The notes: generated by a model from the letters alone, not told the origin. A DNA stretch of 58,259 nucleotides from Shewanella sp. 10N.286.48.A6 (GCF_002873135.1 NZ_MCVI01000094.1:50773-109031), one strand, 5' to 3'; positions 26,758-35,467 are shown, counted from the first letter of the stretch. Made by a program: numbers and translations.

Positions 26758-27666
26758 TTATTGCGCCTCAGTTAATAACGTCAGTACGCTGTCATATAAG
26801 CTAATCAAATCCTGACTTTGACTGTTGCCACCTACTGACATTGGCAAAATCACCACAGGCAAATCAGTGCGCTCACCTAACCAATGTGCGCCACGCTCAT
26901 CCTGATATGAGGCCACTATCACCGCCATCACATCACCTTGTTGGCTGCGACTTACAAGTTTAGCTAAATGGCTACTACTGGGTGGGATGCCCGGCTTCGG
27001 CTCAAGATCTGCCACTTGCTCCATGCCGAGCCAGTTAAACAAATATCGAAAGCTTGAGTGGTAAGCAATGACCTTTTTGCCCTTCAGCGATTGCGCTTGC
27101 GCTTCCCAGCGCGGAATAGCTTGCTGCCACTGCTCAGTAAACTCAGTTAATGCAACTTGATACTCAGCACTTGAGTTAGGATCTAACTCAATCATTTTCG
27201 CTGATAACGCCTGCGCCACTTTAAGGAACTTTCTAGGGTCAAAATGTAAATGCGGATTACCTTTGGCATGGACATCACCCATAGAGCGATCCACTTGCTC
27301 AAGTTGATCTAAGGTCTCGATATGATCCGCGGCATAAAAAAGCCCAGTATCAGTTGAAAGCACCTTGTTGTTTGAGGCTTTCATCTGCAACATTGGCAAC
27401 CAACCAATTTCGAGATCGGCGCCAGCACACACCACTAAGTCAGCTTGACGCATTTTAGCAATTAAGCTTGGACGCGCTTGCACTTGATGTGGATCTTGCT
27501 GCGCACTCGTGGCTGAATAGACTTTAGCATCAGGAGCTAATGCCTTTGCTAATGCGCCATACTCAGGCTCACAAGCAAATACATTAAGCGCTGCATTTGC
27601 AGAACTCGTTAACAAGCTGGCAAATATGCCAGCTGCTAATATTAATTTTTTAGAATTGATGCGCAC
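26758..27666 (-). CDS. ZnuA-like metal ABC transporter substrate-binding protein
   Basis: A 302-residue periplasmic cluster A-I binding protein. The signal peptide runs to about residue 25 (LLTSSANAALNVFAC). Candidate metal ligands are His in DPHQVQ, NPHLHFDP, and YHSSFRYL, and an acidic residue in SYQDERGAHW. These fit zinc/manganese binding proteins of the ZnuA/TroA family, without the long His-rich loop of E. coli ZnuA. The start is GTG with AGGAG 6 bp upstream; it overlaps the last 17 bp of the upstream outer-membrane protein gene, so the genes are translationally coupled. Confidence 0.88.
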   Translation of the reverse strand: MRINSKKLILAAGIFASLLTSSANAALNVFACEPEYGALAKALAPDAKVYSATSAQQDPHQVQARPSLIAKMRQADLVVCAGADLEIGWLPMLQMKASNNKVLSTDTGLFYAADHIETLDQLEQVDRSMGDVHAKGNPHLHFDPRKFLKVAQALSAKMIELDPNSSAEYQVALTEFTEQWQQAIPRWEAQAQSLKGKKVIAYHSSFRYLFNWLGMEQVADLEPKPGIPPSSSHLAKLVSRSQQGDVMAVIVASYQDERGAHWLGERTDLPVVILPMSVGGNSQSQDLISLYDSVLTLLTEAQ

Positions 27667-28867
27667 CGTGAGCTCCTAATGACATAACATATTGTAGAGT
27701 AATGATATTATCGTCTTCAAAACCATCAAAGTTGGTGCCTTTCTGGTTAGTATATTGTAGACGTACGGTGGAGAAATGGCTCTGATGCCACGCCAAACTT
27801 AATTCGGTTTCTTTTAGCTTTTGTGGGTCTAAGTGATCGCCGTGGGCTTCAAAGCTATCCACTTCACCATAACGTAAACCAGCAGACCAATTTGGCGAGA
27901 ACTGATACACGCCACTTAAGTACCAACCTTGATGGTAATCGTCATGGCCTTCAGCACTGAGTATCTCATGTTCATGTTCATCTTCATGATCTTCTTCATG
28001 ATCTTCTTCAAATGAGAAAATATCAGTTACCCGGAAGTACTCGCCGCTAACAGTTAAGTGTTGGTATTTGTAATTACCATTTGGTGCCCACTTGTAGACA
28101 AAGTCTGCAATATAGGTATTTTCACCAGTATAGGCTGCGCTATGGCTATGACCTTCATGGTCGTGATCGTCATCAACATGGGGCTCATGCTCATCTTCTA
28201 GATAAGTTTTACCGTTTTCATTACGTAAGTAACTTAAACCCACTTGCCAAGAACTCGAGATACCAATATCACCGCCAAACTTGGTGAATGCCGAATACAC
28301 CCCTACTGAACTAAAGTCACGTTCGTCATGCTCATCTTCAGCGCGCATTTTTTTACCACTAAAGGCTTCAACACCCATAGTCCAATACAAATCTGTCGGC
28401 GCTACATAAGTTAATCTGACACCATCATCAAAGTAATGCCCGCCCATAAAGGCGCGATAAACCCCAGGACGATCAGCAAAAGCGTCGGTATGAATGTGCT
28501 GATTATTTAAATAACCCACATCAGACAAGAAACGACCAGCGCGAATACCAAAACCGCCAGGCATACCCATGGTTTGAATAAAGGCTTCTTCAAGCTCAAG
28601 TTCAGTTTCGCCGTCATGCACTTCTAATATCGCAGTGACTTTACCGTAGAACATATCATCGATATTAGCGCTGATAGCAAATTCAGTTTCACCCAAACCA
28701 AAGCCTTCACTTCTGCCACCTAAACCACGATCACCTGATTGATAAAAACCATCTAACACCGCACTGATATTAGGATTGGTTAAGCTTGAATCTTCTGCAA
28801 AAACAGAGCTTGAAGAAAAGGCACACGCGATTGCGACTGCTGACAGTCGTTTATTTGAACTAAACAT
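27650..28867 (-). CDS. His/Asp-rich outer-membrane protein of the metal-uptake operon
   Basis: A 405-residue beta-barrel-like protein with signal peptide MFSSNKRLSAVAIACAF...VFA. Alternating strands run to a C-terminal Phe (GAHGAHQF). Two acidic, His-rich stretches (about 224-242, containing DDDHDHEGHSH, and about 287-301, EEDHEEDHEDEHEHE) probably form metal-binding loops. At DNA level the second is built from a 12-bp repeat (27981-28010). No TonB box or plug is seen, so passive or binding-assisted metal entry is inferred. TTGGAG precedes the ATG at 28867. An extension to 28888 is possible but would spoil the signal peptide. Confidence 0.75.
   Translation of the reverse strand: MFSSNKRLSAVAIACAFSSSSVFAEDSSLTNPNISAVLDGFYQSGDRGLGGRSEGFGLGETEFAISANIDDMFYGKVTAILEVHDGETELELEEAFIQTMGMPGGFGIRAGRFLSDVGYLNNQHIHTDAFADRPGVYRAFMGGHYFDDGVRLTYVAPTDLYWTMGVEAFSGKKMRAEDEHDERDFSSVGVYSAFTKFGGDIGISSSWQVGLSYLRNENGKTYLEDEHEPHVDDDHDHEGHSHSAAYTGENTYIADFVYKWAPNGNYKYQHLTVSGEYFRVTDIFSFEEDHEEDHEDEHEHEILSAEGHDDYHQGWYLSGVYQFSPNWSAGLRYGEVDSFEAHGDHLDPQKLKETELSLAWHQSHFSTVRLQYTNQKGTNFDGFEDDNIITLQYVMSLGAHGAHQF
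27981..28010 (-). repeat. 12-bp tandem repeat coding for Glu-Glu-Asp-His units
   Basis: TCTTCATGATCT occurs twice and is followed by half a unit. On the coding (minus) strand this gives repeated Glu/Asp-His codons inside the predicted metal-binding loop. It may vary in length between strains. Confidence 0.7.
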
Positions 28868-28891
28868 AAAATCTCCAAAATACAACAAACA

Positions 28892-28917
28892 CCCGGCTAT
28901 TTTACTTAATAGTCGGG
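28892..28917 (-). other. Hairpin between small His/Cys protein gene and OMP gene
   Basis: CCCGGCTATT-TTACTT-AATAGTCGGG forms a 10-bp stem with one G-U pair. It is followed on the minus strand by a T-rich but interrupted tract. It may be a partial terminator or an mRNA processing/stabilising element within the operon. Confidence 0.5.
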
Positions 28918-28952
28918 AAATATAATTTATAATTATTAATTAAACTGTTGAA

Positions 28953-29243
28953 TTAAATAAAGATTGGCGGTGCGCGGCTATGGTAATAAGCCTGATGTGA
29001 ACTAAGAGATTCTGAATTGGCTAACGGTGTGAGTTCATACTCTTGACGTACAACCGGAATGCTAAATTCAATACTTGGAAGGGTTTTGTGAACCTGATGC
29101 TTATGAAAACATAAGCTGCAGTGAGTGTTAATGCTTTCATGTTTATGAACAGATCCGTGAGCGGATGCGGCAAAAGACAATAATACGAGCATGGCGCAAA
29201 GCCACATCGCAATATTTCGTCTTATGTGCAAAGCAAATCTCAC
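28953..29243 (-). CDS. Small exported His/Cys protein (DUF2607-like)
   Basis: A 96-residue protein with an N-terminal Arg-containing hydrophobic signal (IAMWLCAMLVLLSFAASA) and a mature part rich in His and Cys: HGSVHKHESINTHCSLCFHKHQVH. It resembles small metal-linked exported proteins found beside zinc-uptake loci in Vibrio and Shewanella. Metal binding is inferred. The frame opens with GTG at 29243 without a clear ribosome-binding site; TTG at 29231 or ATG at 29207 are alternatives. It is the first gene of the metal-uptake operon. Confidence 0.65.
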   Translation of the reverse strand: MRFALHIRRNIAMWLCAMLVLLSFAASAHGSVHKHESINTHCSLCFHKHQVHKTLPSIEFSIPVVRQEYELTPLANSESLSSHQAYYHSRAPPIFI

Positions 29244-29488
29244 TTAACTAGTCTCATCCATTAAATCATATCAGCGAATACCCAGTAACAATGGCTGCTA
29301 TTCTTATAAATTAAAACTAAAAAATCAACTACAAGTTTGTTACAAATCACTTCTACTGAAAATTTGTGATCAACAAGGGCGCTTTAACCCTCTCAACATT
29401 ATGCTATTTTAAGATTAGCTTAAGCTGAAAAGGCTAATATATTTACTATAAATACCAATTTAATCTGCCAATGACAGAGGAATTATCT

Positions 29489-29614
29489 ATGATGAATTTA
29501 TTAAAAGACAATGTGGGCATTATTTTAACAATGGTGATCATCGGTGTTGTAGTTCTTGGCGGTATTTACTACGTTGAAACATCACTAGAAAATCAAGTTC
29601 AAGTAGTAGATTAA
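29489..29614 (+). CDS. Single-span micro-protein, DUF3149-like
   Basis: A 41-residue protein: MMNLLKDNVGIILTMV, a continuous hydrophobic helix (about 9-29), then a short acidic tail. AGAGGA lies 7 bp before the ATG. It resembles DUF3149 micro-proteins in layout, including the N-terminal NVGIIL segment. The function is unknown. Its stop codon overlaps the stop of the convergent gene by 3 bp. Confidence 0.65.
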   Translation: MMNLLKDNVGIILTMVIIGVVVLGGIYYVETSLENQVQVVD

Positions 29615-29928
29615 TTTGTTTGAGAGCCCTCTTCAGGCGCTTCAATAACCAATAAATGATCCATTAAATGCGTTACCCCTGTAAGGATCAGCGACAGCAT
29701 GATTACGGGGGTAATGATATTGGCTAATCCTGCCACAAAATAGCCTGTCAGCCCCGCACCTACCGCAGTATAAAAGCCAAGTATTTTTAACATCGTAAGA
29801 TAACGATGGCGACCAAGCCAAGCCTGGCAGTGATAGCACTGAATATGCGATGAGAACCCCTTACCTCGAGTTCCACTGATCTTACTAATCGACATAGGCT
29901 TGTGACAATGTGCGCATTGCAGTGCCAT
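29611..29928 (-). CDS. Zinc-ribbon small membrane protein
   Basis: A 105-residue protein. The N terminus has two CxxC pairs (CAHC and CYHC) spaced as a zinc ribbon, preceding two hydrophobic helices (about 48-68 and 72-92). I do not recognise a named family. The ATG at 29928 is preferred, with AGGTT 7 bp upstream; a TTG at 29937 is possible. The gene is convergent with the 41-codon gene, sharing the TTAA at the stop codons. No intrinsic terminator separates them. Confidence 0.65.
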   Translation of the reverse strand: MALQCAHCHKPMSISKISGTRGKGFSSHIQCYHCQAWLGRHRYLTMLKILGFYTAVGAGLTGYFVAGLANIITPVIMLSLILTGVTHLMDHLLVIEAPEEGSQTN

Positions 29929-30038
29929 GATGAGCAACCTGTAGCTGAAAATAAAAAGTGCGTTAGTCTAGCAAATTATCGTCAAACTTCCTTCAATAAC
30001 TTATGATAAAGTCATTATCAATATACAGGACGTTTATC

Positions 30039-31664
30039 ATGCCTAGAATCTTGCTTATCTTATGTTGTTTCGTCAGCTTAATGAGCTTTTCACAAAGCAG
30101 TGTTGCAGCGCCAGCTGACCCTGCAACCATTAATAAAATAGCCCAACTACAACAACGCATTGATGCCGATGTAAGCTACCTTAAAACCGCAAAAGGTGAA
30201 TTAAAAGCAATCAGTGAATTCCGCATTCTGAATAAAAACAATCAACTACGAGAAAAATTAGATTCATTAGTTAATCAAGAAAACCCGGATTTAGCCTATC
30301 TCACCCCGCAAATACAGCAACAATTGGGCTTTTTAGATAATGTCGGTAAATATTTAGATGATGACATCACAGCCCTGAAACTGGCATTAGATGACGAAAA
30401 TCAGACTCAAACAATGAAAGCGGTTATTGATCGTGAAGCCGACAGGGATCTTTACTTACAGGCTGAACTACAAACAATCAATTGGGCCAACACCTTAAAT
30501 ATTAATGTCGACAGTGCCAAAACAGCATTAACCAATGAGCTAACCCTGCGGGCTGACTATCTTGAAAGTATCGTCAACTATACCCAAAACCAACTTAAAC
30601 AAGCGATTAGTGACGCATCAACTGCTGGCGCTGATATCACTGCCGAGCAAAAATCCAAAGTTATTGAACTCAAAGAGCGATTATCACAGCACAGCAGCAG
30701 TTTAAGTATTGCCGCCGATATGCTTGATGACTTAGGCCAAGACACTGCGCAAATTAAGCAAACGCTATTTAGTGTTTCAGGGGATATTACTCAAGATGTT
30801 TTAAACTTTGATGTAGCGTCAAGTTTACTGAATGACTGGATGGATATAGCTAAAAATCAAGCGCTGGAAAATGGCACAGGGCTTACCTTTAAAGTGGTTA
30901 TCTTCATCATCATTTTATTTTTAACCAGCTTAGTGTCTAAATTAGTTAAAAAAGTGGTTCGCAAAGCAGTTAATTCTTCCCAGCTTAATTTCAGCATGCT
31001 ATTGCAAGATTTCTTCACCTCTATTTCTGGTAACGTCATCTTCGCGTTAGGTTTGCTTATCGCACTATCACAACTTGGCTTTGAATTAGCACCACTGCTG
31101 GCAGGTTTTGGTATCGCTGGTGTGATTATCGGTTTTGCCTTGCAAGATACCTTATCTAACTTTGCCTCAGGAATGATGATTTTAATCTACCGCCCTTACG
31201 ATGTCGGTGACTTAATCAATGCTGCAGGTGTTACGGGGCGCGTTAGCCATATGAGCTTAGTCTCTACCACAGTGAAAACCTTAGATAACCAACGCTTGAT
31301 TATTCCTAATAATAAGATTTGGGGCGATACCATCAATAACATCACCGCCGAGCAAGAACGTCGTGTGGATATGACCTTTGGCATTGGCTATGGCGATGAT
31401 ATTCCTAAAGCGGAAAAAATCTTAACCGATATTGTTATGGCTCACCCAAAAGTGAAAAAGTTTCCAGAGCCGACGATTAAGTTACATACACTCGGTGAAT
31501 CGTCAGTAGACTTTGTGGTTCGCCCTTGGGCAAATCCAGTGGATTACTGGGAAGTCTATTGGGATATTACTCGTGAAGTGAAAATGCAGTTTGATGCCCA
31601 AGGCGTCAGTATTCCATTCCCACAACGAGATGTGCATATTTATCATGAAAAGGCGGCAGACTAA
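30039..31664 (+). CDS. MscS-family mechanosensitive ion channel
   Basis: A 541-residue inner-membrane protein. The signal peptide runs to about residue 24 (MPRILLILCCFVSLMSF...VAA). A long, mainly helical periplasmic domain (about 25-275) follows, then three to four membrane helices. The MscS pore region reads GFGIAGVIIGFALQDTLSNFASGMMIL, followed by the beta domain (YDVGDLI, RLIIPNNKIWGDTI). Such proteins release solutes on osmotic downshift. AGGA lies 8 bp before the ATG at 30039; the longer frame to 30003 lacks a ribosome-binding site and would disrupt the signal peptide. Confidence 0.9.
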   Translation: MPRILLILCCFVSLMSFSQSSVAAPADPATINKIAQLQQRIDADVSYLKTAKGELKAISEFRILNKNNQLREKLDSLVNQENPDLAYLTPQIQQQLGFLDNVGKYLDDDITALKLALDDENQTQTMKAVIDREADRDLYLQAELQTINWANTLNINVDSAKTALTNELTLRADYLESIVNYTQNQLKQAISDASTAGADITAEQKSKVIELKERLSQHSSSLSIAADMLDDLGQDTAQIKQTLFSVSGDITQDVLNFDVASSLLNDWMDIAKNQALENGTGLTFKVVIFIIILFLTSLVSKLVKKVVRKAVNSSQLNFSMLLQDFFTSISGNVIFALGLLIALSQLGFELAPLLAGFGIAGVIIGFALQDTLSNFASGMMILIYRPYDVGDLINAAGVTGRVSHMSLVSTTVKTLDNQRLIIPNNKIWGDTINNITAEQERRVDMTFGIGYGDDIPKAEKILTDIVMAHPKVKKFPEPTIKLHTLGESSVDFVVRPWANPVDYWEVYWDITREVKMQFDAQGVSIPFPQRDVHIYHEKAAD

Positions 31665-31699
31665 GCTGTGACAAGTTAATCTAATAGCCTTAAAATACT

Positions 31700-31737
31700 A
31701 AAAAGCCCGCTGCAATTTCTTGCTGCGGGCTTTTTTG
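31700..31737. terminator. Bidirectional intrinsic terminator
   Basis: AAAAGCCCGC ... GCGGGCTTTTTT hairpin between the convergent MscS and MaoC-like genes. Confidence 0.8.
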
Positions 31738-31765
31738 TTATGCATTTACCGATAACGCTAGGGTA

Positions 31766-32635
31766 TCAATCTAAGTACGACATGGTACCCATTAGATGTG
31801 GTCTGCGGCCTTTAATATCACGCATTTCAAAACGCTTACCATTTTCTATGCTTTCAAAAGCAAAGGTGACATCCGAAGGCATAAATACTGGCAACTTAAA
31901 CTCTACGTCCACCTTAAATGGTCTATCACCAATAAATTGCATCAACCCAGCAAGTGAACGGGCTTTAGACCACATTCCATGGGCTAAAACACGATCAAAA
32001 CCAAAACGCTTAGACACCATTGGGTGCAGGTGGATCAGGTTATAATCACCTGAGGCTTTGGCATACTGACGGCCTAAATTTTCAGCTAATGACCAGGTAT
32101 TGACGTCTTCCCACACCATATCAGAAGCTCGCGGTGGTCTTGCTCTGCGGCCTTTAGACTCAATACGGTATAGGTAAGTTGATAAGGCTTGCCACACGAG
32201 TTCATCACCAACATAGACTTTAGATTCTAGTTCAAATTCAAGTCCTGCATCCGTGGTTTGGCTAGTAATAAGGTTGCACTCAACCTTAAAAACCTCATCA
32301 GCGTTAATAGGCCGATACAAGCTAATGCTATTTTTAAGATGGATCATCCCCAATAAAGGAAAGGTAATCGCTTTATGGGTAAAAATGGTGGCATGTAATC
32401 TAAATGCAAGCACGTACAAAAATGTTGGCGGTAACACTTTGCCATCATAATCAAACTGACATACCTCAGCATATTGACGAATTTTCTTATCTGATAATCT
32501 AATGCCATCCGTCTGTACATGGATCTTTGGTAAAGGTTGCTGATCCCAACCAGGCTTACGCGATAATAATATTTTGCGGTATAAAGACAACAACGACGGC
32601 ATTGACGTTAATGCTATAGAGTAATCGTTACTCAA
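31766..32635 (-). CDS. MaoC-like hot-dog dehydratase
   Basis: A 289-residue protein with two hot-dog folds. The C-terminal half has the hydratase-2 motif YAKASGDYNLIHLHP (Asp and His catalytic) followed by VLAHGMWSKA. The N-terminal half (about 50-170) is a degenerate copy. This layout fits R-specific enoyl-CoA/acyl-ACP hydratases of the MaoC family; the acyl substrate is unknown. The start is TTG at 32635 with AAGG about 8 bp upstream. It is convergent with the MscS gene and lies downstream of the TraB/GumN gene on the same strand (141-bp gap). Confidence 0.85.
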   Translation of the reverse strand: MSNDYSIALTSMPSLLSLYRKILLSRKPGWDQQPLPKIHVQTDGIRLSDKKIRQYAEVCQFDYDGKVLPPTFLYVLAFRLHATIFTHKAITFPLLGMIHLKNSISLYRPINADEVFKVECNLITSQTTDAGLEFELESKVYVGDELVWQALSTYLYRIESKGRRARPPRASDMVWEDVNTWSLAENLGRQYAKASGDYNLIHLHPMVSKRFGFDRVLAHGMWSKARSLAGLMQFIGDRPFKVDVEFKLPVFMPSDVTFAFESIENGKRFEMRDIKGRRPHLMGTMSYLD

Positions 32636-32713
32636 GTGGCTTACCTTTTTATACGGTGAAATTACTGTGCAAAATAACGGTATTTCTCCGTTTCACACTA
32701 CTCACAAATGCTT

Positions 32714-32727
32714 TAATGCGCGCATTA
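32714..32727. promoter_or_regulatory. 14-bp palindrome upstream of the MaoC-like gene
   Basis: TAATGCGCGCATTA is a perfect 14-bp palindrome, 79 bp upstream of the MaoC-like start. It is a candidate operator; I cannot name the regulator. Confidence 0.3.
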
Positions 32728-32776
32728 TACTACAGTGTAAAAATACCGCACAGCCCCAAAGTTTACTCACTGGCGT

Positions 32777-33688
32777 TTATAAACACTGGGCATGCCAACA
32801 ATCTGTTACCTCAGCCCCTGTTTGCTTTAATATCATCGGCATCGATTGGCGGCCCACCAAGTGGCCTGCACCGACAATGATAAACAGCTGCTGATAATTG
32901 CCTTCGTTTAATAGCGCTATGGTGCGCTGACTCATTTGCTGATTCCGCTGCCACAGCAGTTTTTCAACTAATTCTTTGGCTACATCATCGCTTTGATGCT
33001 CCATGATATCGGCAAGTTTTTGTTTATCTCCACCGCGCCAAGCGGCCACCATTTCCAGCATTTCTTCATCACTTGTCTCAACCGCTTCATCTAACATTTG
33101 CCGTTGCGTTTGCTGACTAAAAGATGAAATCAACTCAAACTGGTAGGCCACACTTTCAAGCTCTAACAAAGTGCGCCCTTGATTTTTAGCTACAAAAGTC
33201 ACATCCACCCCTTCTTCAGCGCTAAACCCTAACTGACTGAAACGCACTAATGCTACTTGCGCAGCCTGAAGCCATGGCGCTAAAGGCGATAATCCCTGAC
33301 AAACCGCTAAATTGAGTTTACAAAAAGCTGGATAAGCCTGCCCTAAATCGACGCTGCTTGCTGGAGTTGCTAGGCCATATTGACCTAATAGTTGTTGAGT
33401 ATCGGCTTTAGTCACATCCGCTTCAATTACCAATGCATCAGCCTGAGAAAAAGCCTGCTCAATAACCGGTGCCATCGGGTAAAAATCAGCTTTGCCCACA
33501 TGAATTGAGCCTAATATGAATGCCTGTTTACCTTGATAAGTGACTTTATAAAAAGGCGGCGTGTCGGTTTCAGCTGCAGTCGCTAAACCACAGCTTAAAA
33601 TAGCGACGATTAACAAACTCAAATAAGCAGAGCAACGCTTTGTTGCAGCAAACGTTAATTTAAAATCCATTAGACTTGTTAGTCCCAT
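32777..33688 (-). CDS. TraB/GumN family protein
   Basis: A 303-residue exported protein with a signal peptide (LSLLIVAILSCGLATA). The family motifs are GSIHVGKADFYPM near the N terminus, VIEADV, and the C-terminal IVGAGHLVG. The conserved His and Glu residues resemble Tiki-type metalloproteases, but activity is unproven in bacteria. AAGGG lies 6 bp before the ATG at 33688. It is divergent from the 103-residue gene at 33739, sharing a 50-bp promoter region. Confidence 0.85.
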   Translation of the reverse strand: MGLTSLMDFKLTFAATKRCSAYLSLLIVAILSCGLATAAETDTPPFYKVTYQGKQAFILGSIHVGKADFYPMAPVIEQAFSQADALVIEADVTKADTQQLLGQYGLATPASSVDLGQAYPAFCKLNLAVCQGLSPLAPWLQAAQVALVRFSQLGFSAEEGVDVTFVAKNQGRTLLELESVAYQFELISSFSQQTQRQMLDEAVETSDEEMLEMVAAWRGGDKQKLADIMEHQSDDVAKELVEKLLWQRNQQMSQRTIALLNEGNYQQLFIIVGAGHLVGRQSMPMILKQTGAEVTDCWHAQCL

Positions 33689-33738
33689 AGCAGACCCTTA
33701 TAATTTAGCTTAATTTGAAGATGTTGAATGAGGCTATC

Positions 33739-34050
33739 ATGCCGTATACCAAAGTTATCCAGCAAATAAAAGAAAGCCTGCAAACAGGATACCGTCAAGC
33801 CATTGATGCCGATAAAAGACTCGATGAATTACACCAAGTCGGCCACGGTAAGTTTGTAGCAATTTTTACCGAAGAACAAGGCTTTAGCCAAAGTAGTAAC
33901 CGCTTCTTGCCTTATGTACAAGAATTAGCTGACGAGTTAGATGAGATCCAAGAACTCAGACATATTCCGCCTGAAACCTTAGAGGCTTATGTGAAAAAGC
34001 TCGGTGCTTTGCTGCAAACCTTGCACTTATTCAAACAGAACACCAAATAG
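33739..34050 (+). CDS. Conserved hypothetical helical protein
   Basis: A 103-residue soluble protein predicted mostly alpha-helical (MPYTKVIQQIKESLQTGYRQ, LDELHQ, ELADELDEIQEL). I do not recognise the family. No signal peptide or metal motif is seen. The start at 33739 was chosen for GAGG 5 bp upstream; a longer TTG-initiated frame begins at 33715. It is divergent from the TraB/GumN gene. Confidence 0.7.
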   Translation: MPYTKVIQQIKESLQTGYRQAIDADKRLDELHQVGHGKFVAIFTEEQGFSQSSNRFLPYVQELADELDEIQELRHIPPETLEAYVKKLGALLQTLHLFKQNTK

Positions 34051-34082
34051 CTGACATCAGCACTTAGTGATGTTTAGGCACA

Positions 34083-34110
34083 AAAAAGCGGCTTGTCAAT
34101 AAGCCGCTTT
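34083..34110. terminator. Intrinsic terminator, mainly for DUF3016 gene
   Basis: AAAGCGGCTT-GTCAAT-AAGCCGCTTT hairpin. Its minus-strand side runs into TTTTTTG, so it chiefly ends the minus-strand DUF3016 transcript; the plus-strand T run is shorter. Confidence 0.75.
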
Positions 34111-34149
34111 AGATTTTAAATATAACATAAACTACTGAATCATAGATAT

Positions 34150-34680
34150 TTATAACTTAGGTGCTACGGTTTTCTTTAACCAATCTTCAAGCATTTTAGT
34201 CTCATACTCAAACGGCTTTTGATTACGGGTTGAATGGGTGCCATACATAAAGTTCATATCAACTAACTTTTCATCACCGGCCATAATCACTTGCTCACCT
34301 TCAGTGATGCTGTAGCTAAAGGTCATACGTGGTGGGTATAAGTCTTTTACAATCCGCAGTTCACTAGCGGAGGTCGCGCCAAATGTTGGCCGCAGATCAC
34401 CGGCTAAATCCACATCAGAAACCACCATCTCAAGTTTCTGCTCTGGTTTTAAAATCTTTTCAGCTTCTTTGTTGATATTTTTAGTCATAGTGTCGAAAAA
34501 GCGCTGCTGAAAACGAGATTTCACTTCATTGGCCGTTTTTAAATCTCGGTACTTTTTAGGTTCTTGCCATTGAATTTTAACCACACCGTCTTCAGTCACT
34601 GGGTTGACCACGACTTCGTCCTTAGCTGCAGCAACATTACATACCAATGCACCTGCTAATAGTAAATATTTCATTTTCAT
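34150..34680 (-). CDS. DUF3016 domain exported protein
   Basis: A 176-residue exported protein with a signal peptide (KMKYLLLAGALVCNVAAA). The mature part, with VKIQWQEPKKYRD, a central VVSDVDLAGDLRPTFG and ending DWLKKTVAPKL, is typical of DUF3016, of unknown function. AGGGG lies 6 bp before the ATG at 34680; the ATG at 34683 is the alternative. It is monocistronic, with a large upstream region. Confidence 0.8.
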   Translation of the reverse strand: MKMKYLLLAGALVCNVAAAKDEVVVNPVTEDGVVKIQWQEPKKYRDLKTANEVKSRFQQRFFDTMTKNINKEAEKILKPEQKLEMVVSDVDLAGDLRPTFGATSASELRIVKDLYPPRMTFSYSITEGEQVIMAGDEKLVDMNFMYGTHSTRNQKPFEYETKMLEDWLKKTVAPKL

Positions 34681-35037
34681 CATTTTCCCCTAGCTATGAA
34701 CCTAGTGTTTAAAAAATCAACAATTCTATACTTGTCGGATTATACAAGCAGTTACCTGAATATAAGCTTAACCTACTCTAGCAATACTTGCTGAAACAAC
34801 ATTTGATAGAGATTAATACCGACCAACCCAAAACCTGCTCAAATAACAAACTAACTGTTCAGTAATCATTCAGTAAAAATAGGTTAATGTGTCTCTCAAC
34901 AAGTACTAGCGCCTTATTTCCCTTAACAATATCAAGGTGAATATCGCGAAAGACTGACCAACGAATAAAATTTGGACATATATATCGCTCAAGGATTCAG
35001 CGCTAATAGCAATTAACGTATCAATACTGGAGTTAAT
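34681..35037. other. Divergent intergenic region
   Basis: 357 bp between DUF3016 and a small exported protein. A pair of direct half-sites GTAAT-N6-GTAAA (34862-34877) recalls a CpxR box, but the spacer is one base off the common 5. Nothing else is seen. Confidence 0.4.
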
Positions 35038-35373
35038 ATGAATAACATCGAAACCAATACAGCAATCGGCACAACTACCAGCAATAAGATGATTAAGCCT
35101 ATCGCTCTCGCAGCGACAGTTTTTATCGCCATGCTGGTGTCATCTTCAAGCTTTGCCCATCAATTTGATATCGATTCAAAAGGCGCCGAAGCGATAAAAC
35201 AACACCAGCAATTAATGAACCAGCATATACAAGTCGCTGAGCAAGAGTTTAATGCTGAATTAGAGAAAAACCTTGATCAGCAGTTACAAACCGCTGCACA
35301 CAAGTTTATGACTCAAGCCTGCGCTAAATACGGTTTAGAGTTTGATACTCAATCAGAAACTTGCAGTAGCTAA
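35038..35373 (+). CDS. Small exported protein of unknown function
   Basis: A 111-residue protein. A hydrophobic stretch at about 21-40 (PIALAATVFIAMLVSSSSFA) is followed by a likely cleavage site before HQFDIDS; the 17-residue N-terminal extension is unusually long, and cleavage could start from M18. The mature part is helical and Gln/Glu-rich, with two Cys near the C terminus (C95 and C109) that could form a disulfide. GGAG lies 5 bp before the ATG. I do not recognise the family. Confidence 0.7.
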   Translation: MNNIETNTAIGTTTSNKMIKPIALAATVFIAMLVSSSSFAHQFDIDSKGAEAIKQHQQLMNQHIQVAEQEFNAELEKNLDQQLQTAAHKFMTQACAKYGLEFDTQSETCSS

Positions 35374-35407
35374 GTCTGCCGATTGACAGGCTTACATCTC
35401 AATTACA

Positions 35408-35438
35408 CTAAAAATGCAGCTATAAAGCTGCATTTTTT
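35408..35438. terminator. Bidirectional intrinsic terminator
   Basis: AAAAATGCAGC-TATAAA-GCTGCATTTTTT hairpin between two convergent genes. Confidence 0.8.
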
Positions 35439-35467
35439 GTGGATGCTTAATTAACTTTCAGCGATAT

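Noticed and set aside
29244..29488. Zur operator before the metal-uptake operon
   Set aside because: No sequence resembling the palindromic gammaproteobacterial Zur box was found by eye.
32656..32894. Two plus-strand frames of about 75 codons
   Set aside because: They lie over the MaoC-like promoter region and the 3' end of the TraB/GumN gene in shadow frames.
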